Below, piece after piece: positions 41,818-51,654 of a stretch of 64,000 bases of DNA; the first letter of the stretch is position 1, and the number at the start of each line of letters is the position of its first letter. Location: the NCBI GenBank assembly GCA_021404565.1, contig JAAWWF010000016.1, forward strand, positions 124,001 through 188,000. Direction: 5' to 3'. The position numbers and the translations under genes are program-made. The notes below the pieces were generated by a model, which was not told where the DNA came from, searched no databases, and worked only from the letters and a program-made list of their open reading frames with translations. Origin of the DNA: Roseivirga sp. Lineage in GTDB: Bacteria > Bacteroidota > Bacteroidia > Cytophagales > Cyclobacteriaceae.

Positions 41818-41849
41818 AAAAAAGCCCTACCCAAAGTATGAGTAGGACT
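41818..41849 (-). terminator. Terminator-like hairpin in the murI leader
   Basis: On the minus strand AGTCCTAC (41849-41842) pairs with GTAGGGCT (41830-41823), one G-T wobble, 11-nt loop, followed by a T-run at 41823-41818. It lies upstream of murI, not downstream of any minus-strand gene, so it would act as a leader attenuator or end an unseen short transcript. Confidence 0.5.
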
Positions 41850-41896
41850 GCAAGCAAAGAGTTAGGTTTCATTCTTTGTTTAAGCAATGCAGCCGA

Positions 41897-42733
41897 ATGA
41901 AAAACCACATCACTTTCTCATTTAAATTTCCTCTTAAATCTAATGACCCCATTCACATAAAAAAATTATTTTCAATAATTCTTTATCTTCAATCAGCTCT
42001 GAAAAAAGTCTTCCAAATAATCTACACGGCCTGGGTGGCCATTCTCTTTGTAACAGGCATGTTCCTGGCACTCCCCTTTGTGGTCATTCCTATTCTGATC
42101 AGCGAAAAACTGGGAGGTATCAGTTTTCTGGCTACCCGCATCTGGGTCTACTTTTTTGCCACTCCTTCGCTCATTTTTTTTAAAACACATAACCGGGAGA
42201 TCATAGATAAAAAGAAGTCTTACATTTTCGTGATCAACCATACTTCCTTTATGGACGCACCGGCCATTGCCATGTCCACGCCCATTCAATTGAGAGCCCT
42301 TGGTAAAAAAGAACTCTCAAAGATTCCAGTCTTTGGATTTATCACTAGTCGTGTGGCTGTATGGGTGGATCGCTCTGATCCGGAAAGCAGAAAAAAAAGC
42401 CTGGCGAGACTTATAAAGACCCTGGACAATGGCATCTCTATTTTGGTGGCTCCTGAAGGTACCCGTAACAACTCCGGTGATCCCTTGCTTCCTTTTTTTA
42501 ACGGTCCTTTCCGATTGGCCATTGAAACCGGCACCCCTATACTGCCACTTGTGATTCATGATGCCAAAAAAGTAATGCCGAAAGGACAGCTTGGCGTGAA
42601 GCCGGGAACAATTCACAGTTATTTTTTATCTCCTGTAGAAACAGGTGAAATGAGTGAAGAAAACCTCCCAGAGCTAAAAGAGAGGGTATTTCAACTCATG
42701 AAAGAGAAGGTCGAGGCGCTGGACGAATTGTAA
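41897..42733 (+). CDS. plsC: 1-acyl-sn-glycerol-3-phosphate acyltransferase family protein
   Basis: Membrane enzyme of 278 residues that acylates lysophosphatidic acid. The acyltransferase motifs are NHTSFMD (catalytic His and Asp), LGKKELSKIPVFGFI, VDRSDPESRKKS and APEGTRNNSG. An N-terminal hydrophobic stretch (about 38-62) anchors it to the membrane. The ATG at 41897 is preferred over the TTG at 41876. Confidence 0.85.
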   Translation: MKNHITFSFKFPLKSNDPIHIKKLFSIILYLQSALKKVFQIIYTAWVAILFVTGMFLALPFVVIPILISEKLGGISFLATRIWVYFFATPSLIFFKTHNREIIDKKKSYIFVINHTSFMDAPAIAMSTPIQLRALGKKELSKIPVFGFITSRVAVWVDRSDPESRKKSLARLIKTLDNGISILVAPEGTRNNSGDPLLPFFNGPFRLAIETGTPILPLVIHDAKKVMPKGQLGVKPGTIHSYFLSPVETGEMSEENLPELKERVFQLMKEKVEALDEL

Positions 42734-42791
42734 TGGCAAAACTTTTGGCATATATTTTGGCAATAGCCAATTCAACAAAACTTTTAAGCTT

Positions 42792-43937
42792 ATGAAAAAG
42801 CACACTTACTTTTTATTAGGGCTTCTCGGATTGACGCTCATAAGCTGTGCAACCGGGAAGAACGCATTTGACAAGGGCAATTATGAAACGGCCATTGACA
42901 GGGCTGTCAATCGCCTGCAAGCCAACCCGGACAACAAAAAATCCAAGCAGGTTTTGATTGACGGGTATCAGCTTGCTTCCAGCTATCACCTGGATCTTAT
43001 CCAAAACTATAAGTCGGGTGGTGATAATTTTAAATGGGAGCGGGTTTTCCAGGAGTATCGCCAGCTGAATAGCTATTATTCAAAAATTCAGAGATGCCCT
43101 GCTTGTCTTAAACTGGTAAACCCGACTATCTACCAGGCAGAACTGGAAAATGCGGCCAGTCTGGCTGCACAAAACCGCTACGACATAGGGAAGACTGCCT
43201 TAGGGGATAGCACCATAGAGAGTGGACGCGAGGCATTTCGCCATTTCAGAACGGCCGTGGATTATGATCAGAATCTGCCAGACATAGACAACCTGATGGG
43301 CATAGCCCGCAATATGGGTACTGTACGTGTTTTGGTTGAACAAATCCCGATCCACTCACGATCTCTGGCATTGACTAACGAGTACTTTGAAAACAAAATC
43401 ATAGAGTACCTGGATGGATACAGTCGCGATAAATTTGTACGGTTTTTCACATTTGATGAAGCCGAACAGATAGGTTTACAGCCCGATCAGATCATCTCCC
43501 TACAGTTCGATGATTTTGTACTGGGACAAACCCTGATTGAATCAAAAACAAAAGAGGTGAGCCAGGACAGCGTGGTTGTAGGCAGCTATAAAGATGGTGA
43601 TGGTGTAGAACATGATGTATTTGGTACGGTAAAAGCTGAGGTGACTACTAATCGCAAGACTCTGGAATCGAACGGGATTATGAACCTGGAAATACGCGAT
43701 GCTTATACGGGAAGAATCCTGACACAACAAAAACTTCCCAGCAGAGATGTATGGGTACATGAATGGGCTTCTTATAACGGAGACAAACGGGCCTTAACTA
43801 AAAAAGAGATCAATATGTCTAAGCGAAAGGAGCTACCGCCTCCTAATCCACAAACGCTGTTTATCAGCTTTGTAGATCGGATTTATGGACAGATTACTTC
43901 ACGGGTAGGGAATTTCTATCGAGACTCCAGAATATAG
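42792..43937 (+). CDS. Lipoprotein with N-terminal helical repeats
   Basis: A 381-residue lipoprotein, lipidated at Cys19 (LISC). After CATGKNAFDKGNYETAIDRAVNRLQANPDN, a TPR-like opening, comes a helical region to about residue 175 that contains a CPAC pair, then a beta-rich C-terminal domain. This layout is a conserved hypothetical of Bacteroidota envelopes; I know no function. Its 3' end is followed by a strong bidirectional terminator. It lies on the strand opposite to the susCD pair. Confidence 0.7.
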   Translation: MKKHTYFLLGLLGLTLISCATGKNAFDKGNYETAIDRAVNRLQANPDNKKSKQVLIDGYQLASSYHLDLIQNYKSGGDNFKWERVFQEYRQLNSYYSKIQRCPACLKLVNPTIYQAELENAASLAAQNRYDIGKTALGDSTIESGREAFRHFRTAVDYDQNLPDIDNLMGIARNMGTVRVLVEQIPIHSRSLALTNEYFENKIIEYLDGYSRDKFVRFFTFDEAEQIGLQPDQIISLQFDDFVLGQTLIESKTKEVSQDSVVVGSYKDGDGVEHDVFGTVKAEVTTNRKTLESNGIMNLEIRDAYTGRILTQQKLPSRDVWVHEWASYNGDKRALTKKEINMSKRKELPPPNPQTLFISFVDRIYGQITSRVGNFYRDSRI

Positions 43938-43960
43938 AGAAACATGGATACCTGACAACA

Positions 43961-43993
43961 AAAAGGCCTTCATGCAATGCATGAAGGCCTTTT
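43961..43993. terminator. Strong bidirectional terminator
   Basis: AAAAGGCCTTCATGC (43961-43975), loop AAT, then the exact complement to 43993, giving a 15-bp stem with A-runs and T-runs on both sides. It serves the convergent lipoprotein gene (ends 43937) and susD (ends 44013). Confidence 0.9.
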
Positions 43994-44012
43994 TTATTAA
44001 GTATCGTAAGTC

Positions 44013-45419
44013 CTAGTAACCTGGGTTAGGCTCAATGTTTGGATTTGCATCCAGTTCAGCCTCAGGAATAGGTAAGATTACTCTGTTGTTAGGGTAAGCG
44101 ATAGTACAGATAGGAGAAGTACAGTTAGTTCTCACCACATCTTGCTTGTATCGCATCAAATCCCAAAGACGCTGACCTTCGTAAGCGAGCTCTTTTCTTC
44201 TTTCCAGCAGTACCTCGTCAATTAAGGCAGCACCAGTAGCAGTTACTGCAGCAGCAGTTGGTTGAGCTCTCTGACGGATCAAATCAACATCTGCCTGAGC
44301 AGCGTTGTTGCCTTGCTGAGCTCTCGCTTCAGCGCGAATCAGGAACATCTCAGAAAGTCTGATCACCTTGGTATTATTGGTACCGGCAACGCTTGGGTAT
44401 TTCACCATTCTGAAAGGTGCGTAATCACCAGTCAGGAAGGCATCATCAGCAAACCAATCAGTACGAACATCATCGTTAGGAATCAAAGAAACCAAATCGT
44501 TGGCAGGCAGGTAATCGCCATATCCTTCAACAATGTACATTCTACCTAAGGCGTTTGAACCTCTGTTGTCGTTCTCGGTCATGTTAATTTCGAAGATAGA
44601 CTCAGCAGAGAAATCAGCCACCCACGCATTGTTGTAATTAGCGTTAGTAACCAAAGAGTATCTACCACTGTTGATCACAGTGTTAGCCATAGACTCAGCA
44701 TTAGCCCAGTCTTCTTTGTAGAGGTACACTCTGGCCAACAAAGCCTGAACAGCACTTTTAGACAAAGTAGAAGTGGTTCCAGACCTTGGGTTATCGTCCA
44801 TCATATTGATGGCTGCAGTCATATCACCGATCACCTGATCGTATACTTCTCTTACAGAATTACGGCTAGGCTCGTTTGATTGATCAAACTCCAATACAAT
44901 CGGCACACCTAAGTGAGACGCATCTGAAGTAAAAGTGTAGTGCTGAGCAAACATGCGCACCATATCGAAGTAAATCAGGCCTCTCATGGCCATGGCTTCA
45001 CCTACCATATGGGTTCTTTCGCCTTCTACACTCGCAGGTAAATCTACTTCTGCATTGATGATTGCATTCGCAGCATTGATACTGCTAAACATCTGATTCC
45101 ACATTCCTGATGCGATACCATCACCCACTACAGCTGAATACTCAGCGTAGTCTTTGGCTCTGTTTGCACTGGGATGTTGTTTCACATCATCACTCATTAC
45201 ATCCGGCACCAGGTAGAAGTAGCGTCCGTAATAGTTTGCACTAGACAAACCATTGTAGATAGCCGTAATAGACGATTTATAATCATCCAGTGTGGTCAAT
45301 GCATCTTCATTGGCCACTGACTGCTGAGGAGTAAGCTCCAAAAAGTCATCTCCGCAGCTCAGGGTTATAAAGGCCAGAGCAGCGATTAAGCTTTTGATAT
45401 ATATTTTTTTCATTTTCAT
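44013..45419 (-). CDS. SusD/RagB-like outer membrane nutrient-binding lipoprotein
   Basis: A 468-residue surface lipoprotein, lipidated at Cys22 (LSCGDDFLELTPQQSV). The SusD features are present: the N-terminal DFLEL opening, TTLDDYKSSITAIYNGL, the TPR-like helices with AEAMRGLIYFDMVR, and the C-terminal LLERRKELAYEGQRLWDLMRYK, ending with LPIPEAELDANPNI. It caps the SusC channel encoded just upstream. The substrate may be a glycan or a peptide; no enzyme gene is nearby to decide. Confidence 0.95.
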   Translation of the reverse strand: MKMKKIYIKSLIAALAFITLSCGDDFLELTPQQSVANEDALTTLDDYKSSITAIYNGLSSANYYGRYFYLVPDVMSDDVKQHPSANRAKDYAEYSAVVGDGIASGMWNQMFSSINAANAIINAEVDLPASVEGERTHMVGEAMAMRGLIYFDMVRMFAQHYTFTSDASHLGVPIVLEFDQSNEPSRNSVREVYDQVIGDMTAAINMMDDNPRSGTTSTLSKSAVQALLARVYLYKEDWANAESMANTVINSGRYSLVTNANYNNAWVADFSAESIFEINMTENDNRGSNALGRMYIVEGYGDYLPANDLVSLIPNDDVRTDWFADDAFLTGDYAPFRMVKYPSVAGTNNTKVIRLSEMFLIRAEARAQQGNNAAQADVDLIRQRAQPTAAAVTATGAALIDEVLLERRKELAYEGQRLWDLMRYKQDVVRTNCTSPICTIAYPNNRVILPIPEAELDANPNIEPNPGY

Positions 45420-45432
45420 TTCAATCTTTTAA

Positions 45433-48400
45433 TTAAAAGCCGATATCTACACCAAGAGAAACAGTTTTAATAGCTGGAGTCAAACCACCGGCTACACCGT
45501 TAATTGCCTGCTCAGGATCAAGGAAAAGATCTTTGTCTTTTGTGATTGTCCAAAGGTTAGTTCCTCTCACGTAAGCACGGAGTGAACGTACATTCAGGAA
45601 TGACAATACAGACTCATCAAAGCTATAAGCTAAAGTCACATTTCTCAATCTCAGGTAAGTAGCATCCATTAAGTATCTTGTGCTGTTAGCAGTCTGACCA
45701 CCTTTTCTATCTCCCCAATCGTGTAATGGAAGAAGTGCATTAGTGCTGCCTGGTGTCCAGCGATTTTCAAATGCCCATACTGTAGTACTTCTTGGAGTAA
45801 GTCTACCATCACCATGGATAAATCGTCCGTTGGCATCGTAGATGTAATTACCAGAAGAGTAGTTGAACTGAGTAGTCAGAGTGAAATCCTTGTAAGTAGC
45901 ATTGATGTTAAAACCACCAAAGAAATCAGGTGTAGCACTCTTATCCTGGAAGTATCTAACAGCATTATTCACGTTGTTAGTAGTCTCAGTTTCAGTCTCA
46001 TCCGTGTACCACAGTGGATCTCCGTTAGACTGATCTACACCGGCCCATCCATACAGGTAGTAAGATTGGAAATCACGGCCTTCCTCACGTCTCTTAGTAC
46101 CTGAGTTAAATGGCTCATTCAGTCTGGTAAGAGTGTTGTCGAGTGAAGTAATATTAAACCCGAAATCCAAAGTAAAATCAGAGTTATTAACTATCTGATA
46201 ATTCAAAGTCAGCTCCATACCTTCGTTTTTCATATCACCAAAGTTTTGCAACAAGCTGGTGAAACCTGTAGTACGAGAGATAGGCACATTCAAGAGTAGG
46301 TCTTCAGACTCACGGTTGAAATATTCAATTGTACCAGACAGTCTGCCAAACATTTCGAAATCGAGTCCGACATTGAAACTTTTTGATTGCTCCCAGGTAA
46401 GATCAGGATTGGCAATCTGAGTTGGTCCTCCACCAGGAGTTCCATCGTAATCCTGACCATATCCATAAAGACCTACAGACGGGAAGTTTCCGATAGCTGC
46501 ATTACCTGTAACACCGTAAGAGGTTCTCAGCTTTGCAAAATCAAGGAAGCTTACATCTTCGAGGAAGCTTTCTTCACTCAAAGTCCAGCCAGCACCTACA
46601 GAATAGAAAGTACCGTACCTGTTGTCAGCACCAAATCGAGAAGAACCATCTCTTCTTAAACTGGCAGAGGCAAAGTATTTGCCATCGTAGTCATAGTTAA
46701 CTCTACCAAACAAAGAGGCAAAAGTATACTCTGTTTTAGTAGCAGAAGCGTCATAAGAAGCAGCTGCACTTGCCAGATTTTTAAGCTTGTCATTCGGAAA
46801 CTCCTGACCAAAGCCATAAGTAGTGTTTCTGTTCGAGCTCTGAGCTTCGTAACCCACAAGAGCATCGAGGTTATGTACACCACCAAATGTTTTTCCATAC
46901 TGGAGAGTTTGTGTAGTCACAAGGTTACGATCCAACAGGGTAGATACCTGTGCAAAACCACCAATGTTTCTACCATCACCATAACGTCTGTTTTTGTATT
47001 GGGTCTCATCAACCGTGATCACATCAAAGTTATACTGAGAACGGAAAGTGAAGTCATCAGCAAACTTAATAGTCATTGCAAAGTTATCAGTTACTCTGAG
47101 CTGCTGTGTCAACCTCAGGTCATCACCACTCAGTGCTCCCACCGGGTTGTTACCACCCATTGGGTAATAGTTTCTGTGCTCTGCATTAAATCTACCTTGC
47201 TCATCACGAATAGGGATAAGCGGAGAAAGCAAATAAGCATTGTACAACGGATTTGCCCAGGCAGATCCATCTACCATACCATTTTGGTCAAAACTACCAA
47301 CACTCAGGTTGTTAGAGAAGCTGATGTTATCGTTGGCCTTAAAGGTAAGATTAACCCTTCCTGAAAGACGCTCGAAATCACTACCAATAATATGGCTTTC
47401 CTGATTGAAGTAAGAACCAGAGAAGAAGTAAGTCATTTTCGGAGTACCTCCGCGTGCAGATAGGTTATAGCTCTGCGTCATACCTGTTCTGGTTACAGCA
47501 TCGAGCCAGTTGGTATCGGTACGTTGTCCTGTCAGCGGATCAGTCAGCTGCGAAAATCTGTCCGTCAGATTTTGTTGCGCCTGTGCAAGCGAAACACCAT
47601 CATTGGTATAACCCTCGATGAACAGTTGAGTATATTGATCGGCATTTAAAGGCTGCAGTAAGTTATTAGAAGCTACACTGTTAAATCCTACCAAAGTGCT
47701 CAAATCAATTTGGGCTGAGCCGCTTTTTCCTGATTTTGTAGTAATAAGAATTACACCATTTGCACCCCTTGAACCATAAATAGCGGTAGAAGCTGCATCT
47801 TTCAACACACTTACCGACTCAATATCGTTAGGGTTGATAGAGGCCATTACGTTGCCACTACGGTTGCCATTACTGTTCAACTGAGTAACATCACCTGACT
47901 GAACAGGAATACCATCAATAACATATAATGGCTCACTTGATGCTGTGATAGAACCAATACCGCGGATTCTTATCTGCTGATTGGCACCAGGCGCTCCGTC
48001 AATACCAGTAGACTGAAGACCGGCAATATTTCCCTGCAGTGACTGCTCGAAAGAAGTCATAGGAACCTGCTCAATTTTAGAGGCGTCCAACACTCCTACA
48101 GATCCCGTTACAGCTTCGGCCTTTTGGGTACCATAACCCACAACTACGACTTCACCCGCATTGGTTACCTCAGGCTGCATAGTAATGTTGATGGTTGTGC
48201 GGTTACCAACTACTTCTTCCAGAGAAGTGTAACCCAAAAATCTGAAGATTAACGTACTCCCGGACTGGGAGACTTGTAAACTGAACCTACCATCCGTATC
48301 GGTGGAGGTACCATTGGAAGTGCCCTTTTCAAGCACCGTGGCTTGGGGTAACGGTTGACCAGTTTCATCAACCACACGCCCCGTGACTGTGCGATTCTGC

Positions 48401-48459
48401 GCCTGTATGGTAAGACATACAAGCATCGACATCGCAAATGTCAGTAGCAATTTTCTCAT
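45433..48459 (-). CDS. SusC/RagA-like TonB-dependent outer membrane receptor
   Basis: A 1008-residue outer membrane channel that imports substrate delivered by SusD. Signal peptide 1-20, carboxypeptidase-regulatory-like domain (about 24-105, TVTGRVVDETGQPLPQATV), plug domain opening GEVVVVGYGTQ, with VLKDAASTAIYGSRGANGVILITT, and a beta-barrel to the C-terminal SLGVDIGF. The ATG at 48459 is chosen because it begins the signal peptide MRKLLLTFAMS; the longer frame to 48519 adds 20 non-signal residues. It precedes susD with a 13-bp gap. Confidence 0.95.
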   Translation of the reverse strand: MRKLLLTFAMSMLVCLTIQAQNRTVTGRVVDETGQPLPQATVLEKGTSNGTSTDTDGRFSLQVSQSGSTLIFRFLGYTSLEEVVGNRTTINITMQPEVTNAGEVVVVGYGTQKAEAVTGSVGVLDASKIEQVPMTSFEQSLQGNIAGLQSTGIDGAPGANQQIRIRGIGSITASSEPLYVIDGIPVQSGDVTQLNSNGNRSGNVMASINPNDIESVSVLKDAASTAIYGSRGANGVILITTKSGKSGSAQIDLSTLVGFNSVASNNLLQPLNADQYTQLFIEGYTNDGVSLAQAQQNLTDRFSQLTDPLTGQRTDTNWLDAVTRTGMTQSYNLSARGGTPKMTYFFSGSYFNQESHIIGSDFERLSGRVNLTFKANDNISFSNNLSVGSFDQNGMVDGSAWANPLYNAYLLSPLIPIRDEQGRFNAEHRNYYPMGGNNPVGALSGDDLRLTQQLRVTDNFAMTIKFADDFTFRSQYNFDVITVDETQYKNRRYGDGRNIGGFAQVSTLLDRNLVTTQTLQYGKTFGGVHNLDALVGYEAQSSNRNTTYGFGQEFPNDKLKNLASAAASYDASATKTEYTFASLFGRVNYDYDGKYFASASLRRDGSSRFGADNRYGTFYSVGAGWTLSEESFLEDVSFLDFAKLRTSYGVTGNAAIGNFPSVGLYGYGQDYDGTPGGGPTQIANPDLTWEQSKSFNVGLDFEMFGRLSGTIEYFNRESEDLLLNVPISRTTGFTSLLQNFGDMKNEGMELTLNYQIVNNSDFTLDFGFNITSLDNTLTRLNEPFNSGTKRREEGRDFQSYYLYGWAGVDQSNGDPLWYTDETETETTNNVNNAVRYFQDKSATPDFFGGFNINATYKDFTLTTQFNYSSGNYIYDANGRFIHGDGRLTPRSTTVWAFENRWTPGSTNALLPLHDWGDRKGGQTANSTRYLMDATYLRLRNVTLAYSFDESVLSFLNVRSLRAYVRGTNLWTITKDKDLFLDPEQAINGVAGGLTPAIKTVSLGVDIGF

Positions 48460-49156
48460 AAGAAGTCTATTAAGTTTGGTTAAACAAAAAAACATCACAC
48501 ACGCCACGCAGGGTGACATGATGATGGGAGATTCACAAAATAAAATTTCGGTTGTTCAGCCGACAAAAACAGCGCTTTCCTGTCGAGCGTAGTTTACTTT
48601 CAACTAAAAAACACCTTAGAACGTCATGATCCTTACTTCAAACTTCATTTTTTACGATTTCTAAGAAACTATGCCTCGCATAACACCCCAATAAATCAAT
48701 AAAAACAACCTTCTAAATAAGCTATCAACCAATTGTCACACCTCAGATCGAATAAAAAAATGATTTTATTTTGACCTTCTTTTTTGACCTCAGGCGAATT
48801 GAAAAATACGGCTGACATTCAGGTATTTACACGAACGGTAAAACAAACAGGTCAGGAATCGAACCTTCTTACCCATTTCAATTTTCGATCATGCGCACTT
48901 TCTTTCGCAAACTATCGCCCATACGACAGGCTGTTTGCGTAAAGAAGCATGTACGTACAAATGGACAATGTGGTTAGGGGCTAATTGCAAAAAAATTCAG
49001 AGTGGAATTCAACGAGCATTTATAGAACCTTATCCTTATATAATCTCCTCCTAAAATTTCAATATGCTGAAATGAAAGGTCCACATTCAAGGAGCCATTT
49101 CCACCGAAGTTGCGCTTCACTTGTGTTCAGGCTTTGGCATGGAAACAACACAGCAT
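48460..49156 (-). promoter_or_regulatory. Long leader/promoter region of susC
   Basis: About 700 bp without a gene lies between susC and the terminator of the upstream cystathionine beta-synthase. It contains a stem with one bulge at 48899-48947: CGCAAAC (48906-48912) pairs with GTTTGCG (48933-48939), extended by TTCTTT with AAAGAA. I did not find a clear TAnnTTTG box on the minus strand. Such long leaders before susCD often hold regulatory RNA, so this region deserves attention. Confidence 0.4.
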
Positions 49157-49183
49157 AAAAAAAGCCGGCCAGGGACCAGCTTT
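49157..49183 (-). terminator. Intrinsic terminator of the cystathionine beta-synthase gene
   Basis: On the minus strand AGCTGG pairs with CCGGCT (one G-T wobble) around a TCCCTGG loop, followed by seven Ts. It lies 20 bp after the stop of the CBS gene. Confidence 0.75.
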
Positions 49184-49202
49184 CTTAATTGAAATCTTCG
49201 AT

Positions 49203-50579
49203 TTAATTTCCTGCCATACTTTTCAACAGATCATGTTGAGTAATAATATGAGGCTCGTTATTCTCATCGCGTACCATCACTGCAGGATTATCGCGATTGA
49301 TGACTGAAGAGAGTACATCGAGCGTATTGTCAGCAGTAACAAACTGAAATGGTTTATCCATTACAGTGGAAACTGCCTGATCTTTAATCTCAGGGGTTTC
49401 GATCATTTTGGCCAGCAGGCGAGAATCAATGAGACTTCCTACAAACTCATTCCCATCCGTGACCGGAAGTTGTGAGATACTACCCGAGGTAAGCAGGGAA
49501 ACGGCTTCCGATATCTTGGCATTCTTATCAATGGTCACCAGGTTGCCGTTACCATTTTGCCTTTGCAGAATATCGGCTGCCGTGGCAAAGTCTCTTTCTT
49601 CGAGGAAACCATGGTCCTTCATCCAGTTGTCATTGTATACCTTGCCCAGGTAGCGTGTACCATGATCTGGCAGAATGATCACCATGACATCGTCTTCTTT
49701 CAGATTTTCCCTGGCCCATTCCAAAGCTCCGGCTACTGCCGAACCACAAGACCAACCACAGAAGAGACCTTCTTCGCGTGCCAGCTTACGCGTCATGATA
49801 GCTCCATCCTTATCCGTCACTTTTACAAAGTGATCGATCAGACTGAAGTCTACATTTTTAGGTAATATATCTTCTCCAATGCCTTCAGTGAGGTATGGAT
49901 AGATTTCTTTCTCATCAAAATTCCCGGTCTCCTTAAATTTCTTAAAAACCGAACCATAGGTATCGATACCTACAGAAACGATATCAGCATTTTGCTCTTT
50001 CAGGTATTTCGCGGTACCGCACATGGACCCTCCTGTACCCACACCCGCTGCATAGTGGGTTATTTTACCCTCGGTATCTCTCCACATTTCAGGACCAGTG
50101 GTTTCATAATGTGCCAGTGCATTGGAAGCATTATCATACTGGTTAGGGTAATATGAGTTGGGAATTTCTTCGTTGAGCTTCTGTGCTACTGAGTAATAAG
50201 ATCTGGGGTCTTCCGGCTCTACATTAGTAGGACAAACAATTACTTCTGCTCCCACGGCCCTCAGAATATCCATTTTCTCAGGAGACTGCTTATCGGCCAG
50301 GGTAAAAATACATTTATAACCTTTGGAAATAGCGGCTAATGCGAGCCCCATACCTGTATTACCCGATGTGCCTTCAATGATGGTTCCTCCGGGCTTAATA
50401 TCTCCCCTCTTTTCGGCATCTTCAATCATTTTTAATGCCATGCGGTCCTTCATGGAATTGCCTGGATTAAAGTACTCTACTTTGGCCAGAATAGTACCCG
50501 GGATTCCTTTAGCGACAGAGTTTAATTTTACCATAGGTGTATCTCCAATGGTCTCTATGATTGAATTGTAATACCTCAT
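49203..50579 (-). CDS. Cystathionine beta-synthase (PLP domain plus CBS pair)
   Basis: A 458-residue enzyme that condenses serine and homocysteine, or related cysteine synthesis. PLP lysine is Lys44 in NPGNSMKDR; substrate loop GTSGNTGMGLAL; GVGTGGSMCGTAKYLKE; C-terminal CGWSCGSAVAG. Residues about 335-455 form two CBS domains, which may bind adenosyl ligands. The N-terminal heme domain of the animal enzyme is absent. With the gamma-family lyase at 13548 the genome can run transsulfuration in part. Confidence 0.93.
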   Translation of the reverse strand: MRYYNSIIETIGDTPMVKLNSVAKGIPGTILAKVEYFNPGNSMKDRMALKMIEDAEKRGDIKPGGTIIEGTSGNTGMGLALAAISKGYKCIFTLADKQSPEKMDILRAVGAEVIVCPTNVEPEDPRSYYSVAQKLNEEIPNSYYPNQYDNASNALAHYETTGPEMWRDTEGKITHYAAGVGTGGSMCGTAKYLKEQNADIVSVGIDTYGSVFKKFKETGNFDEKEIYPYLTEGIGEDILPKNVDFSLIDHFVKVTDKDGAIMTRKLAREEGLFCGWSCGSAVAGALEWARENLKEDDVMVIILPDHGTRYLGKVYNDNWMKDHGFLEERDFATAADILQRQNGNGNLVTIDKNAKISEAVSLLTSGSISQLPVTDGNEFVGSLIDSRLLAKMIETPEIKDQAVSTVMDKPFQFVTADNTLDVLSSVINRDNPAVMVRDENNEPHIITQHDLLKSMAGN

Positions 50580-50676
50580 CTCCTTATAATTTCTGCAAAG
50601 CTACCATTAATCCCCGTGAACTGAAATGTTCGTGAATTATGATTTGTTTAATACAGTATTTCCAGGCAGGTAGTTC

Positions 50677-51648
50677 CTATTTTCTTAGAAAATCATTGAT
50701 CAGCTGACCATAACGAGCCCTGTGTTGTGGCTGCGTATAGAGTTGTACATGCTCAGCCCCTTCAAAAAGATGGGCTTCCACATGCGCCAATCCCGTAATC
50801 TCCCGCTCTAATATTGGGGAGGGCGTGGTATGATCACCATTGCCATACAGGATTAAAGTAGGTCTCGGACTGATGCCCAACAGGTGAGAGAATTTCATAT
50901 TGTCTATCCAGCCATCATAGGCACCACTGAACTTATCATAAGACATGTCGAAGATAAAGCGGGGAATCCCCATGTCTGCACCCGCTGTGGCCATGGTCTC
51001 GTACACATTGCTCAGCGGGCTGGTAAGGACCAGCTTTTCTACATTGAGGTTCTCCTGCTTCATAAATTCCCGGAGGTCGGGGCGTACCATGGCTGTAGCG
51101 CTGGCCATAGCTCCCATAGAAAAGCCCCAGAGCACAAACTGATCCTGAGCATAATTGGTCTTCAGCATTTTAAGTACGGCTGTCACATCTTCAGAGAACT
51201 CATAACCCATAGCTGTGCTGGCCTCCTGAGACTTCCCGGAGTTGCGGTGGTCTGGAATGAATACATTGTACAGACTATCCAAACCAAATTCTTTGATTAT
51301 CTGGAGGTATTTCATGGTTTTGAGCCGATTAGCGGTACGGCCATGGCTTATCACCAGTGTACGATTAATGCTGTCTTTGGTAGCAGGCACATACCAACCG
51401 TTCAATCGAATATCATCCTGTAGCGATTTGTAATCTACCTCCTGATAGTTGGGGTAGCCATAGTCTGCCGGGTTTCGCTTTGTACCTATAGCATAGTCAG
51501 ATATCATAGCCGTATCCTCTGTGACTAACTCAAAGGTATATCGAGGATAGTCAGTAGCAAGTTTTACGGTTTTTGGCAGCACCAGTAAATAGAATGCTGC
51601 AATCACCACTGCTATGATGATCAGGAAGATTTTTAAAAACTTTTTCAT
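50677..51648 (-). CDS. Alpha/beta hydrolase, membrane-anchored
   Basis: A 323-residue protein with an N-terminal hydrophobic signal anchor (about 5-24) and an alpha/beta-hydrolase domain: SHGRTANRLKTMKYL near the oxyanion hole, nucleophile Ser177 in WGFSMGAM, GNGDHTTP with the Asp, and GAEHVQLY with the His. The substrate is unknown. It is the third gene behind pyrR and pyrB, spaced by 6 bp from pyrB, so it is probably co-transcribed with them without an obvious metabolic link. Confidence 0.85.
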   Translation of the reverse strand: MKKFLKIFLIIIAVVIAAFYLLVLPKTVKLATDYPRYTFELVTEDTAMISDYAIGTKRNPADYGYPNYQEVDYKSLQDDIRLNGWYVPATKDSINRTLVISHGRTANRLKTMKYLQIIKEFGLDSLYNVFIPDHRNSGKSQEASTAMGYEFSEDVTAVLKMLKTNYAQDQFVLWGFSMGAMASATAMVRPDLREFMKQENLNVEKLVLTSPLSNVYETMATAGADMGIPRFIFDMSYDKFSGAYDGWIDNMKFSHLLGISPRPTLILYGNGDHTTPSPILEREITGLAHVEAHLFEGAEHVQLYTQPQHRARYGQLINDFLRK

Positions 51649-51654
51649 TAGAGT

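Noticed and set aside
46873-47364. A 163-residue ORF antisense to susC
   Set aside because: Shadow of the SusC barrel coding region.
50884-51423. A 179-residue ORF antisense to the alpha/beta hydrolase
   Set aside because: Shadow frame, no motif.
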